DNA of 64,000 bases from Corinectria fuckeliana (GCA_019137255.1 WPDH01000268.1:62001-126000); one strand, 5' to 3'; numbered from the stretch's first letter, positions 11,453 through 23,629 are shown. The notes: generated by a model from the sequence alone, not told the origin. Translations and numbers: made by a program.

Positions 11453-12428
11453 ATGATGAGGCTACCACCCCGATCGGTTCTCGCATTGCGCGGCCTGTCG
11501 CAGCAGCATGTGAGGACGTTTGGCTTCTCCAGCTCCGGCGCGCCAGCATCGGCACCACCCGCGGCCAACATCCCCATGCCGTACATTGAGGAGACATCGG
11601 TGAGCTTCCTCGCAGCCTCTGCTGGCGTGCAATTTGAGCTAACAGTTGCAGGCTGCCGGACGGAAAACATGTTCGAGATATCCCATGGCCGTGTTTGCCT
11701 CGAATGCTGATTGAATATAGGGGACATTTTCTCCAAGCTGCTGCAGGTATTGCCATTGTCGTCTTCCCTTGCGCTGCTACATGCTGACACTGCTAGGAAC
11801 GCATCATCTGTCTCAATGGCGAGGTAAACGACTACATGTCCGCCTCGATCGTCTCCCAATTGCTCTGGCTCGAATCCGATACTCCAGATAAACCCATCAC
11901 GATGTACATCAACTCCCCTGGTGGCTCCATCACTTCAGGTGCGCCCCCCACTCGCCCGGTCGATCGACGTGAGCTCACATGGCCTTAGGAATGGCGATTT
12001 ACGATACGATGACATATATAAAGTCCCCGGTGTCGACTGTCTGTGTTGGTGGCGCCGCGTCGATGGCTGCTATCCTCCTTGCCGGAGGCGAAGCTGGAAA
12101 GCGATTCTCTCTCCCTCATAGCTCCATCATGATCCATCAACCGCTGGGAGGTACCCGAGGTCAGGCGTCAGACATTCTCATCTATGCGAACCAAATCCAG
12201 AAAATCCGGGGACAGTCCAATCAGATTATGCAGTACCACCTCAACAAGGCGAAGGGACACAACAAGTACAGTCTGGAAGAAATCAACGATTTGATGGAAC
12301 GAGACAAGTACCTGACTCCTGAGGAAGCGCTAGAGCTGGGTGTCATTGACGAGGTTCTCACCAAACGACCCGATACGGAGAGCCAGCCGAAGAAGGACAG
12401 CGAGGCCAAAGCTCCGAAGACGACCTAG
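11453..12428 (+). CDS. clpP: ATP-dependent Clp protease proteolytic subunit, mitochondrial
   Basis: Serine protease that forms the ClpXP chamber in the mitochondrial matrix. Five exons: 11453-11599, 11652-11670, 11721-11746, 11797-11938 and 11989-12428 (257 aa). Two exons are only 19 and 26 nt, so simple frame reading misses the N-terminal half. The join reads EETSAAGRKTWDIFSKLLQERIICLNGEV when split across exons 1-4, matching the ClpP strand that usually reads RTYDIFSKLL. The catalytic residues are Ser136 in GGAASMAA, His161 in IMIHQP and Asp in MERDKYLTPEEALELG. A leader of about 45 residues with Arg, Ser and Ala precedes the mature start IPMPYIEETS. The C-terminal tail after EVLTKRP is Lys- and Glu-rich. 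ClpP is absent from yeasts such as S. cerevisiae but kept in many moulds, where it affects ageing (Podospora). Confidence 0.96.
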
Positions 12429-13221
12429 AGACGTCAGATGGATAGTGCCGGGGGCGTTGAGAGCGACGAAAGATGCGCCTAGCATCTCAAAAGAGCCCGT
12501 GGATACAGGAATTAGACCGGAGAATGGCTGGCTCTCTATATATAGATGCTGACTGGAGAAAACAATGTACGACTAGGACGGGATTTGGACAAGAGAGCCT
12601 TTTTACACTATACGACACCTACAGCAACCAACTTCAATGCTAGCCGTCATCAGCTATTTCGGAAAGAATACGTTGCCGAGGTACTCAGGTCAGCGGGGTC
12701 GGTCAAGATTTATTCAGCCGGCCAACCGCCTGGTTGTCGCCAAGGATGTCAGATATTCTGTGGAGTGATATGTCAGCGATCCCAGGCGCTATAACAGTTG
12801 TCGTGGCAGTTCACTAAACCGTGTCCCGTTGTCACGCATGCTTCAATACTGCCGGAAAATTGGGTGGGCACAGGCTAGATAATGGTTCATACCTGAATAG
12901 ATTGGACCATTCTCCAGTCCTTGGCGTCTTACGCGAACACGAGGTTATGCTGATATTCTAGAGAGTTTGTACGATTCGACTGCCTTTTTGGAGTTTACGC
13001 AGCTCAACCAAGAAACATGCCGCTATCCATGTCAACACACTACCGGGGCTTGACGTCATGCGTCAATCCACAAATACCCCACTAAGCGCTCAGCGTGCCC
13101 CGCGATGCCCCTCCACCAATGTCCCAAGAAGTCCCTTGAAGCAATCGCCTTACGTGCCGCAGGAGAAGATCAACAAAGTTTCTTGTTTCTCTTATCAGTT
13201 TTCGAGTTCGACCAGGTCAAG
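12429..13221. other. Intergenic region, nothing recognised
   Basis: The stretch holds the clpP 3' end and, presumably, the promoter of the DUF89 gene. A TATATATA run at 12537-12543 follows the clpP stop. No coding exon, RNA gene or repeat could be supported. Confidence 0.45.
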
Positions 13222-14905
13222 ATGGAGTACGATACGAAGACACGTACGTGAACCTGGGAGGTCCGAAGAGCCTTGAAACTGACAACACATCAACAGCCCA
13301 GTCCGTCACAAGCGACCGCAAGTCGTTCGCCAGCGACTCCGTCCGTAAGCGCTGGCCTGTGATCCTGGTAGGTACTACCCAAGCAATTTGTACACCTAGG
13401 TTCTGACTCTCGCAGACTGGTGCCATTGACGACGTTTACCGGGCTGTGTCTGCTGCCACCGACCCTGAGAAGCAAGCCGAGGGCAAGAGGATCGTCGAGC
13501 AGCTAGGTGTACTCAAGTATGAGATTGAGCACGACCGCAAACTCACGTATGAACCTTCCACATCCAGCCGACCGGGAACACAGAGTGTCTAACGCAAACA
13601 GCCCGATTCCCGATGATGGCTTCACAGACGAGATCAAGGCCTACAACAAGGAACTCGAAGACCTTGGCAACCCCAACTGGTTCGCGGTTCCCTGGCTTTT
13701 CTCTGAGTGCTACATGTACAGGTAAGGCTTTACGAATCACGCGCTACTTCACAGAATTTCTGACGCTCCGAACTAGACGCATCAGCACCTTCTTCATCCT
13801 CACCAAGCACTGGAAGAACTATGACATGTTCGCCCGCCAGAAGCTGGACACGTTCCGATCCTCGCGCCCGGCCGTCCTCGAGCTCGCTAGCAAGTACAAG
13901 GAGTTTGTCGAGCAGCTCCGTGCTGACAAGGAAGCCACCCACAACCTGGAGGCTGAGAAACTCTTGTTCACCGAGATGTTCGAGATCTGTCTGTGGGGCA
14001 ACGCGACCGACTTGTCTCTACTCACCAACCTGACCTACGATGATATCCAGAAGCTCCAGGGCGCCGAAGCCCGAAAGACGGCCGAGAAGAATATCCTTGT
14101 CAATGACCTTCCCCGTGCCTACGAAATCCTCAAGAAGGCCCAGGCCGAGGGCAAAAAGGAGCGCCGTGTCGACATTGTCCTCGACAACGCCGGCTTCGAG
14201 CTATACGTGGATCTCATTCTGGCCGGCTACCTGCTCTCCTCTGGACTCGCAACGCAGATTATCCTGCGACCCAAGTCAATCCCTTGGTTCGTCTCCGACG
14301 TCCTTCCTAGCGACTTCGCCGCTCTTCTCAGTGCCATTGCGAATCCGAGAGCTCTGTACGAGACCCCCTCGGAAGACGAGAAGCTGCAGGACAAGACGCC
14401 TGAGCCTCTGTCTAAAAGTGCCGAGCAAGACCTACAGTTCCTATTTCAAGAATGGGCCGGGTTCCACGCTGAGGGCCAGCTCATCCTCCGGCCCAACCGA
14501 TACTGGACTGCTGGCGGTAGCTTCTGGCGACTGCCCCACGAAAACCCCGAGCTGCTTGAGGAAATTAAGCCGGCAGAGCTTGTCATCTTCAAGGGTGACT
14601 TGAACTACCGAAAGCTCACTGGCGATGTAAGTCACTTATGCTACTGCAGAGAGCCTCAATACTAATGACAACAGGCATGGTGGGACCCTACCACTCCCTT
14701 TACGGAGGCACTCGGCCCTCTAGGACCTTCCTCCGGTGTCAACGTTTTATCGCTGCGAACCTGCAAGGCTGACGTTGTCGTCGGGCTTCCTGCTGGTAAG
14801 GATGAGGAGCTCCGGGCCACCGAGGGCGGCGGCGGCGACAGCGGTTCGCGACGATGGGCGTGGAATGGTAAGTGGGCCGTGGTTTGCCTGTCCGAGGGAC
14901 ACTAA
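13222..14905 (+). CDS. DUF89 / ARMT1-like damage-control metal-dependent phosphatase
   Basis: Homologue of yeast YMR027W and human ARMT1, cobalt- or manganese-dependent phosphatases that remove harmful phosphorylated sugars. Six exons: 13222-13243, 13297-13367, 13416-13546, 13602-13721, 13777-14626 and 14675-14905 (474 aa, the usual length). The join restores MEYDTKTPQSVTSDRKSF, TGAIDDVYRAVS, PIPDDGFTDEIKAYN and WLFSECYMYRRISTFF, all family hallmarks. The metal site is formed by RVDIVLDNAGFELYVDLIL (Asp-Asn), the later helix region with Trp-Phe-Val-Ser-Asp (IPWFVSDVLPSDF) and VIFKGDLNYRKLTGD. WAWNGKWAVVCLSEGH closes the protein; the gtaagt inside that last stretch is therefore coding, not a donor. 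Cytosolic; no targeting signal. Confidence 0.92.
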
Positions 14906-15282
14906 AAGTCGGTTCTTGATATGGACGATTTAATGCTTGATTGATATGGTCTAAATAGGTTTATGATAGACGGACGTACCGGTAGAAGGATAGAAACGTA
15001 CCTCGCCTCATGCAAGCATGTTCCCTAAGCTCGCAAATGCCCCACACTAGGATTCGCATCCATGTTAGCAATCCTTGATCGAACTCCTGATTCGTCCGCC
15101 TTGCGGGGCTGAAAGATACGATACAATGCCAAGCCAATAGGCAGGCATCCTGGGGATAAGCACTGACATTAGTTCGCTTACTCGTGGCCTCACATGCCGG
15201 ACGGCCTCAAGTGTACTCAAGGGCCTCGACTTGTTCCCTGAACTTACACCTTTAACCACTTTTCCTTAGGTGGCATCTCAAC
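14906..15282. other. Intergenic region, nothing recognised
   Basis: This 377-nt gap lies between two same-direction genes. It is ordinary mixed-composition DNA. It must carry the DUF89 terminator and the promoter of the membrane-protein gene, but no specific element stands out. Confidence 0.4.
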
Positions 15283-16496
15283 ATGGGCATTCTCTTCTCT
15301 CGCCCAGGTGTAGAAACGTTCCCACCGGGGGCTTATGCCGCTGGTGCCACGGCATCCATCAACGGGTCGACCATTGCTCCGTACCTGGGCCTCAACGCCG
15401 GTCTGTACAGATCTATCCCGAGGAGCGAGCTGCCACCGATTCCGTTTGAGTGGATGATATCGCCATCCGAGATCAAGGATACCTGCCCCAATGGATCGAA
15501 AATCCTCACCATGTTTGCCGTCACGGAGATGGCCATCGTGGTACTCACACCTCTCGTTGCATACCGACCTGCTATCCACTTCCTCTCCCGCGGATGGCTC
15601 GGGAGACGCCTCGAGGCGTCGGCCCTACTGGCTTGGACCGTCGTCTTTGCATGCCAGCTGCTCGCCAATGCCACCATCGCCGGCATGGTTGGCAACACGC
15701 CGGGTTACGAGCGTCTCAACATGCTACACATCTTCACCGTGTACATGGCACGACCGCGCTTCCACGCCGTCATTCTCGGGCTGCTGCGCAGCCTGGTAGG
15801 CGTCCAGCGCAGCCGAGACTTGGACAAGACGAGGATCATCAGCAAGAGGGTCGACGACCGCGTCGAGTTCCCGTACACGGACGCATTCATCGCGACGGCC
15901 GGCTCCGAGCTGCTGCTGCTTACCATCGCCGCCATCTTCACCGGCGTGACGTGGCACCGTATGCCGTCTTCCTCGAAAGCACGCGAGTACGCCACCGACA
16001 TCGTCAGCTTCGTGTCCAGCACGCCCGGCATCATGCTCCTGTGCGTCGTGGCATTCGTGCCAGTGCACAAGCGCTACGGGGACGCGTTCCCGCTCGAGGG
16101 CCGGCGGTACGAGACGGCTCGGCGCTGGGGCGTCACCGTGGCGGCCGACGGGCAGGCGAGCGTGCGGGCTCGCGGGACGAAGCGCAAGAGGAGCTTCGCG
16201 AAGAGGGCTGCGCTGGCGGTGGTGTCGGCGGTCCTGATGGGATATGTGTGCCTGGTGCAGTGGTCTTACTGGACGAGGTTTCTGGAGATGCCGGGAGTGC
16301 TGTAAGTGCCATGTACGGTGGTGGTGGTGACTGTACACTGATGTGAAACAAGGTTCTGTCCGCCGAAGATGATCGAGACGGGAGTTGTGTGGACCGTCTT
16401 TACCCTCGTTGGTCAGTCATTCGTCTGTACTTGCTCGGGGTTGTTCATCACGTTGCTGACCTGCTGATAGGGACCTTGGCTGGGGCAGCGTCGTGA
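15283..16496 (+). CDS. Multi-pass membrane protein, unknown function
   Basis: Exons 15283-16301, 16353-16411 and 16471-16496 give 367 aa. The first intron starts at a gtaagt that would otherwise produce a TAA stop; splicing continues the frame as LFCPPKMIETGVVWTVFTLVGTLAGAAS. About six hydrophobic segments are visible: ILTMFAVTEMAIVVLTPLVAY, ALLAWTVVFACQLLANATIA, a short one around HIFTVYMARPRFHAVILGLL, LLLLTIAAIFTGV, IMLLCVVAFVPV, AALAVVSAVLMGYVCLVQW, and the C-terminal one. A basic loop (RARGTKRKRSFAKR) lies between segments and should face the cytosol. No transporter or receptor motif is recognised. It precedes an O-methyltransferase in the same direction, with 575 nt between, so the two might be co-expressed, but there is no direct evidence. 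Confidence 0.75.
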
Positions 16497-17071
16497 TACC
16501 CACCACAACTGCTGCAGACGTCGAGTCCACGATAAGTGACAGTGCTCGTGAGAGGGCATCTACGGTTGGGATGCATCCATCAAGATGACACAAAGTTAGA
16601 CCACATCTCATGTAAGCGTGGTGATCAACTTCCTGTGCGAACATGTCGGTCTTTGCGAACGCACAGATGACCGCAGAGTAAGCCTTATCGCCGTCCGCAG
16701 TCCATTCAGTTGTATTGGTCCGTCGTTGAAAGGTAATACACCCGTTGCCGTGATCTCCGGTTATGCTGCCACCGCTACGACCATAGGCTCAGCCAGAAAC
16801 AAACAAGTAAGAGGTTTGAACCAATCTCAAACGGGTATACCGAGTTAGCCGCAACCAATAGGGTTGAATACTGAAGTTATGCAGTGGGTTTAGGTTGTTT
16901 GCATTGTTCCACAGAAAGGTTTCAAGCTGTACGGGGCAAGATATCACAATAGCTGCGTTTGTATCAGTGAAAAATATATAGTGCCATTATTCCGAATCAT
17001 CATCTAGCTAGACTCACAACACCAAACGCCTCGCTCCGAGCTCACATCACCCTTCCTGTCACGAAGCGATC
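16497..17071. other. Intergenic region upstream of the O-methyltransferase gene
   Basis: This 575-nt gap has no coding exon. A TATATA run at 16975-16980, about 95 nt before the next start codon, could serve as a TATA element. Nothing else is seen. Confidence 0.4.
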
Positions 17072-18447
17072 ATGTCTATCGATAAAGCATACCTCCAGAC
17101 TCTCTTACAGCGTCTGACGACCGCAGTCGACGGCCTTTCCACTCGCCGCGTGGATGGCCCAGGCTCAGACACCCGCCACGACATCATCGCCACTACCCAG
17201 GAGATCCTCAGCAGGGTTACCCTTCCTATTGAAGAATGGCTCGTGCAGGGCACTACGCTGTGCACCATGACAGCCACCCGCTTGTTCCTCCGCTGGGGAG
17301 CTTTCGACAATATTCCTCTCCAGGGAGGTGGTGTAAGCTACGAGGACCTGGCTAGAACGCTAGGGGTTGACGCAAGTGTGATGCGTGAGTTCCTCTTTGA
17401 AAGCTTGCAGCATGTTTGTAATCTAATCGACACCACTAGGGCGGGTTGGCGGGATGCTCGTCGCTTCAAAAGTCCTTTGTCAGGTTGGCGACGATAACCT
17501 CGCCCATTCACTCCAGTCCTTGACTTATGTAAACTCCGGCAAATGCAGCATACTGGCCCGCATGTTGTAAGTCCACAACATCCCAAGACATGCTACAGCT
17601 TACTCACTGAGCCCATCTTAAGCTTCGACGAAACGCTCAAGTCCTGCGCCTTCCTTCCCGAGTACTTTGACCAATATCGCGAGGAACCTCAGGGCCCAAT
17701 CGGCTGCCCTTACAGCTTCGCCCACGGGCAGCCCGAAGAATCTCTCTGGGACATCATGAACAGAGACCCAGAGCGCATGCGGGTCTTCATGCGTGCCATG
17801 AAGACCATCGAGGCTTTGATGCCTGCAACGGTGTCATACGAGTTTGGCTGGGTCAAGGAAGAGAGGGCAAAGAATCCTGGGAGGATGCTGCTCGTCGATG
17901 TCGGCGGCGGGCAAGGCCATGTTGTGGAGAAGATCCTCCAGGAGAATCAGTGGCTGCCAAGGGATAGGTGCGTTCTCCAGGACAGAGAGGAAGTCATCCG
18001 AGAGGTCAACATGTCGGACAACGCTGGACTCAGAGGAGTCAACAAGATGACCCACGACTTCAACATGGAGCAGCCAGTCAAAGGTGCGAACCGATGCTCT
18101 CCCCCTCCTTATGACCTGCGGCAACTTACATATCATATCTAGATGCCTTGGTCTACCACATCCGCCGCTGCCTTCATAACTACGGCGACGAAATCTGCGT
18201 CCAGATACTCCGCCACATCTCGGACGCCATGGCCCCGGACAGCCGTCTGCTTATCGTGGAGCAAGTGATAGCAACCCCCCCGACGTCGATCGAGGCCTAC
18301 TTTGACTTGGTGATGATGACCGTTGGAGGAAAGGAGAGAAACACGAGACAGTTTGAGGACCTGGTTCAGAGAGCTGGACTGGTTATCTCAGAAATTCACA
18401 AGGTGGCGAACTCGCCCATTTCTATGGTCGAGTGCGTAAAGGCATGA
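17072..18447 (+). CDS. SAM-dependent O-methyltransferase (plant type, family 2)
   Basis: Methylates hydroxyl groups of small aromatic molecules, typically fungal secondary metabolites. Four exons: 17072-17384, 17440-17566, 17623-18083 and 18143-18447 (401 aa, normal for the family). The N-terminal half is the dimerisation/winged-helix part, with SYEDLARTLGVDASVMRR across the first junction. The SAM-binding motif I is MLLVDVGGGQGH (about residues 240-251). The expected catalytic His/Glu region reads ALVYHIRRCLHNYGDE, where His in LHNYGDE fits the general base of this family. EQVIATPPT and RNTRQFEDLVQRAGL are the usual late motifs. No partner synthase is nearby; the substrate cannot be inferred. 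The preceding membrane-protein gene has the same direction. Confidence 0.9.
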
Positions 18448-18724
18448 TGGGATGAACTTGCTTTGTATTTCAAATGTTTCAATTTCCAAGACTAAGTCGC
18501 TCAACCTGCTTAGTATTTCCATTTCTTACGACACCACACGAAATTAGATCATTCAAGACTGATCACAAAAGTCATATTATGCCGAGTTGACGCTACTTGT
18601 TCATGCTCTATCTTTATCCGACTCACAAACAAATGTCAAGTATTCTAAAATACAAAGGAGTGTAGAGAATGAAAGCGCGGTAGAGCCGATCTGTCCTGTC
18701 TGTCCAGTCAGACCATGTGCCGAA
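18448..18724. other. Convergent 3' intergenic region
   Basis: The gap of 277 nt lies between the ends of the O-methyltransferase (+) and the Ser/Thr-rich protein gene (-). AT-rich, no feature seen. Confidence 0.4.
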
Positions 18725-21075
18725 TCACCAAGAAAGTCCCTGGCGCTTGCGGCCGTAAGGAGGCGGCCCGTAGGATGGGGGCTCGTAAGATGGAGGCTCG
18801 TAGGAAGGTGGGCCAGTCGAAGCAGCGGAACTCGCTGTGTCCGAGTTGTCGCTGGACTTGCTCGTGGTTACGAACGTGGTAGGCTGGGAAGGAGGAATGG
18901 AAGAAGGACTGGCTGCGCCGGCGCTGGATTGGAAGATGAGCGACGAGGTAGGCCAGTCGTTGGTGGTGGTCGCCTCGGACGCTGTGGTTGAGCTTCCAAA
19001 GTTGTAGCCGCTCTCACTTGAGCTGGTCGACTGGGAAGATCCCGAGGAAACCGTGATGTTGGAGCCCGGCATGCTAGAGCTGCGGGTGCTAGCGGTTGGA
19101 GCAGAGTATGGCCCGCTTGAGGACGAGTCAGCTGAGCTTGTAGACTGGCCACTTCTTGATCCAGTCGTCTCAACACCCGAAGTCGACTGCTCGGAATTGG
19201 TCTGAGACGCTGTTCCAGAAGACGACTCAGGGGCAGAGTCAGTGGTTGCACTGGTGTAGATTGACGACTCGGTAGGAGGACCGCTAGGGGCGCTGGTGGC
19301 CGTAGCTGGTGTAGACGCACTCTGAGTGCTGTATTCAGTGCCACCAGACGACGTCTGAGTGAGAGTATCCGGCCTGGATGACGATGCTGTGCTTTGGACG
19401 AGTGTATCGGTTGACATAGATGAGTTGGCAAAGCTGTAGAAGGAGGAGCCGGACGATGGCGAGATAGGTGTGTTGGCCGACAGCGTCCTGTCGGTACTCG
19501 GAGCGGACGTGGTTGGCCCACTGGGAAGTTGAGATGAGTCCGTGATACCAGAAGACGAGCGAGTCTCAGTACTAGTGGTGCCATAAGACATAGAGGTCTC
19601 GGTCGCTGCAGAAGATGCTCCAGTAACAGAGGATGGCACGCCCCTGGAGAATTCCTGAGTGGTTGTTTCGTAATGGGAATCACTCGTCTCTGTTCCGGTA
19701 ATCGAGACAGATGGAACTCCTGCTGTAGTGGACGGGACTCCCCTAGAGAATTCTTGGGTGCTTGTATCATAAGTGGAACTGTCTGTCGCCGTTCCGACAG
19801 TTGGGTAAGTCTCCGTGAAAGACCCAGTAGTAAACTGAGAAGACATTCCCTTGGATGACGACACTGCCCCGGCAGACGAGGTGTTCCGGAACTGAGTCAA
19901 GCTGCTACTGATGAAGCCAGTTGTAATCGAGGTAGCCTCGGACGTGCGAGACGAGATGGTGTAGTTTGAGAAGCCAGTCGAAATACTATCCGAGATAGTC
20001 ACCTCGTTGGTCAGGGTCGATCTGAGAGTCACCTTTGTGGTGCTTTCGCTCCCAGACTGAGACGCAGTGGAACAGTATTGCTCGGTGCAAGACGATGCTG
20101 TCCCGCTTGTAACAGCTGAGGTGGACGCTGGCGATCCGGTTGAAGCGGTGGTGCCATTCAGTGAGACATATGTGTTCGTCTCGATTGACCGGGGCGTCGA
20201 GGTCGTGGCTCCGGGGACATACGAAGACCCGCTGCCGTTCGACATCAAGGCTGATGAGGAAGAGAGACCCGACGCGTACAAGCTAGTCGTAGTCTCGGGG
20301 GGGGTAGCCGTGGTGGTTCCATGAGCGAAAGTGGAGAGTCTGGTCTCCGAGCCGGTGTACGACACACCAGGAGACGATGTGTTTGCAGGGAGGGCACTGG
20401 AGCCGAAAGAAGGAACGACAGTTGGCATGGTCTCCAAGTCGGTAACGGTCGTCAGGGGCTTGGTGCTCAGGCCGCTACTCGAAGTCGAAGTACACCCGTA
20501 AGGGCCTGTGCAAGTCGAGTTAGAGTAAGGGGCAGTGGTGCTCCCTGGGAGAGCACTGGAGTTTGCCGAAGGGGAGACAGAAGTTGAGCTGTAGGAGACA
20601 CCCGAGGATCCAGGCCCAGGAGAGAGCGCGGATGACCGCACCGTATCTGTGGTCGTGTTGTTCCCATACGGCTTGGTAGTTTCAGTCGAGATGGGAGGAA
20701 CAAAGGAGATGACGGTCGGGGTCGTCGAGACTCGGCCAGTGCTAAGTCCCCGAGAGGTAGTGACCGTGGGTCCAGGAGCCGTCAAGGAAGAGTTGCTAGC
20801 TCCTCCGGAAGAAGTGGAGGCGATCGAGCCGCTGCTCGCTTGAGCAGACGTCCCGGCTGTCTCAGTCGCCGTACACTGCGAGACGACGTAGTAGCAGGAC
20901 GACGCGCACTCCGTGACCGTCTCGGTGACAGTGACGGTCTGGTTCTGGGCACTAGCCAGCGCCGCCCTACATCGATGGCATGGTCAGCAGCTTGCTCCCA
21001 AGACATTCTCAAACAAAGGGGAGGGGAGGCCTACCCAAGCCCGAGAAGGGCAAAGCGAGTGATGTTGGACACCAT
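18725..21075 (-). CDS. Secreted Ser/Thr-rich cell-wall-type glycoprotein
   Basis: Exons 21075-21035 and 20966-18725 give 760 aa. Splicing the 68-nt intron joins MVSNITRFALLGLG to AALASAQNQTVTVTETVTEC, producing a classic signal peptide with a likely cut after ASA. The rest is almost entirely Ser, Thr, Gly, Pro and Ala, expected to be heavily O-mannosylated, with a few Cys (CASSCYYVVSQC near the start, CTGPYGCTSTS and CTEQYC later). An imperfect repeat containing TQEFSRGVPS occurs twice (about 19625-19770). The C-terminus has SYEPPSYEPPSYGPPPYG followed by RKRQGLSW. No hydrophobic C-terminal tail is present, so a GPI anchor is not supported; it may be wall-trapped or secreted. The sequence lacks any enzyme domain I recognise. 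Confidence 0.82.
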
Positions 21076-22857
21076 GGTGGTGAAGAAGTGGGATCTTAGC
21101 GACGGCGGGATGAACGCAACGAAGAGCTGGAAGAAAGGAAGGAAAGAAATACAACGAGCGACAAGTGAACCAACCTTCTCGGATGTCGTAGTCTCACTGG
21201 CTCACAGCTCTCTTCCGCCAGCTTAGCTCGTCCTCTTTATACCACCACCTGAGGGGGCCCTCCCCCTCCCCCTGGCATCTCGGTCGTCGTACAACCTCAG
21301 CCCAGTGTGAGCATCTCTGCATCGCTTCTTGCCCATTCTGCATGCTACCGTCGTACCAACGGCCGCAGGCGAGGGGCGGTCGGGGAGGGGCGGTCATAGA
21401 TGGGCCGATATTTCGTATACCAAACGAAAGCGTGATTGCTGGCCGCGTTGCTCAAGACGGCCGAATCGTACCTGCGGAGTCTCGTCTGCTCGGGCCGCCA
21501 CAGCGGAACGGCCGGCCAGCTTGGAGCTGACGAGCTGTTTGGCCGCCCGCATCCGATGCCAGTGCGGGAGCTGGAGCAGAAACTGGGCCTATTTATGGTA
21601 CGTATCCGTACAGTGTAGTGCTAGGACAGGATCAAACAGTCCGCAAGGTCGACTCCGTCTAATCTCCCGGCTGGTTTCGACAGCATTGGTGTATCACGGT
21701 GATTGCAACCCAGGTCCCCTGACTTAGATCTCGGCCAGAATATCCGCGGTCCTATTCCACAGGCATGTGCGTGTGAGTCCTGCTGACGTCGAGACACGCA
21801 AAAGATGTACGTTGCCGTCGGTGTCGAAGATCCGGTCGAGCTCAGCGTAAAGCAAGACCTCTGCTGTCTATATTTGTTTGACCCACGAGACATACATGAG
21901 TCCTGTAATATAGAAGCTTAAGTCCAGGCGCAGTGTATCATGTGCCACGGCTCCAGTCCGCTCTAACCGTGGCTGTGGGATGGAGTCTCGCAACCACGAG
22001 ATCACAGTGCACGAAGGCACCTTTGCCACGCATCCAGAGTCAGGCTTCTCAACGCACACACTGTAAGAGTATATAGATGCTGTTGCACACGCGGTCAGGG
22101 CGCTATGCATATTCCCGTTCTGGACTTTCAGCTCCTCGCGGCAACGTTCCACGACGGCCCAGCCCATCGCGTTGCAGAGATAGTGCTCAGCACGTCTCGT
22201 AAACAGCATCGGAGTTGCACAGAGTCCATCGCCTAGGGTCGAAGAGGACAGAGCGTTGACCACCGGCCGCTTGGCTTTCCCGGCCGCACGCAATCTCGCA
22301 TCTAGATGGCTCGGCCACCTTGGACATCCGCACGGAAGGATTCTCGCATGTGCAACAGATTCTCGTACAACTCGCTCATTTCCGATAATGACCGGAGAGT
22401 CTGAGGGGCCGTCGGAAGATTTGAGCACCGTCGGAAGGGTATGCGGGAAGGCGGTTGCGGGAAGGCGAGTTTCACCGCTCGGCAAGAGGAGTGGCTGGTG
22501 CGTGAAGTGAGGTCAATGGGTACAGTAAGAATAACTGTCGGGTTGCACCTTGCTGTTGTAGACAGAGGTCGCAACAGGAAATGGTGCCAAATGGTGACCG
22601 TCTTCAATCTGGCCCTGACGATCTCTGTTGCGCAGGTCAGACGCTGGCCGCCAACGTGGTAACCAGCCGAGACCTAGTCTCACTCAAAACGTAAGAATTG
22701 CCATGTCGTAGCTGGCTGTGGATCTTGTGCCCGGTTACACAGGTTGTGGGTTTTCTTTTGCATCAAGTATGGTCCCCATTGTGGTAGCTAGGTTGAGCGA
22801 CTTGGTTTATCAACATTTCATTTACTGCGTGTGGTCTATTTACTCCGCTGAAGGAGC
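21076..22857. other. Intergenic region of 1.8 kb, no gene supported
   Basis: The left part is the promoter of the Ser/Thr-rich protein gene, with a TATA-like TTTATA at 21235-21240. The rest has open frames (for example on the minus strand around 21868-22485 and 22302-22607) but no ATG with a clean exon chain, so I do not call a gene. The 3' end of the superoxide dismutase gene follows at 22858. Confidence 0.4.
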
Positions 22858-23629
22858 TTAGATTGAAGCCCGGAGAATCTTAAAAACATCTTCTCGGCTT
22901 CCAGAGAAGCGAGCCTCGGCGGTCTTCCAGTTGATGACCTTCCAAATATCTTCGATGTAGGCAGCCTTGCCGTTGAGGTACTGTCATAGACTTGTTAGCA
23001 ATGTGAAAGGGCTAGATAGGGTTAGGCGTGTAAGATGGAAACGGACTTGGAGATAATAGGCGTGCTCCCACATGTCAATCCCAAAGACTGGAACCTCGCC
23101 TCCCACAACGGGATCCTGGTCCTTGGTCGTGACGATGCGCAGCCCCTGGGAGTCCTTGACCAGCCAGCCCCAGCCACTGCCCTGCAGCCCAAGGAGGGTC
23201 TTGGCCATGGCGGCCTGGAAGTCTTCGAGGCTGCCCCATGTCTTGGCGACCTCGGCCACCAAGGTAGGTGCGCTCTCGGGCTGCGCGTCGGGGGAGCTAG
23301 CAGGGGTCAGGTTCTCCCAGAAGAGGGAGTGGTTGATGTGCCCGCCTCCGTTGAACTTGATGGCGCTCTGGAGGGCGATCTGGCCGGCGATGTCGTTGGA
23401 GGAGGTGGCGGCGGCGTACGTCTTGAGGGCGCTGTTGAGGTTGGTGACGTAGGCCTGGTGGTGCTTGCCGTGATGGAGCTCCATGATCTGGCCGGAGATG
23501 CTGGGCTCAAGGGCCTGAGAGTGTCAGCCTTGGACGATGCCGCACGGCAGATTAAAGGCGTGGAGACTATTGTGATCTTACATTGTAGGCGTACGGCAAC
23601 GCCGGGAGGGAGTAAGTTCCGACAGACAT
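22858..23629 (-). CDS. Manganese/iron superoxide dismutase, probably cytosolic
   Basis: Converts superoxide to peroxide and oxygen. Exons 23629-23582, 23514-23047 and 22980-22858 give 212 aa. The start follows from MSVGTYSLPALPYAYN, which joins directly to ALEPSISGQIMELHHGKHH. All four metal ligands are present: His in MELHH (residue 30), His in GGHINHSLFW, and Asp and His in DMWEHAYYLQ. GGGHINHSLFWENL, GSGWGWLV and WKVINW are standard. The second intron has a GTCCGT donor, unusual but needed to reach YLNGKAAYIEDIW. There is no mitochondrial leader, so this looks like the cytosolic or peroxisomal Mn-SOD isoform found in many moulds, rather than the Sod2 matrix enzyme. Whether Mn or Fe binds is not settled by sequence; QGSGW and WEHAYY suggest Mn. 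Confidence 0.94.

Noticed and set aside
14868..14905. Intron donor gtaagt near the end of the DUF89 gene
   Set aside because: The bases encode WNGKWAVVCLSEGH, a conserved family ending that stops at TAA 14903-14905; splicing here would remove it.
8592..18447. A secondary-metabolite cluster formed by thioesterase, membrane protein and O-methyltransferase
   Set aside because: Housekeeping genes (clpP, DUF89, a mitochondrial protein) lie between them and there is no synthase, P450 or dedicated regulator nearby.
18725..18790. GPI-anchor signal at the end of the Ser/Thr-rich protein
   Set aside because: The C-terminus is hydrophilic (RKRQGLSW); no hydrophobic tail exists in this frame.
21868..22485. 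Minus-strand frame of 205 codons between the wall protein and superoxide dismutase genes
   Set aside because: No ATG start and no recognisable domain or clean upstream exon; kept only as a remark in the intergenic entry.
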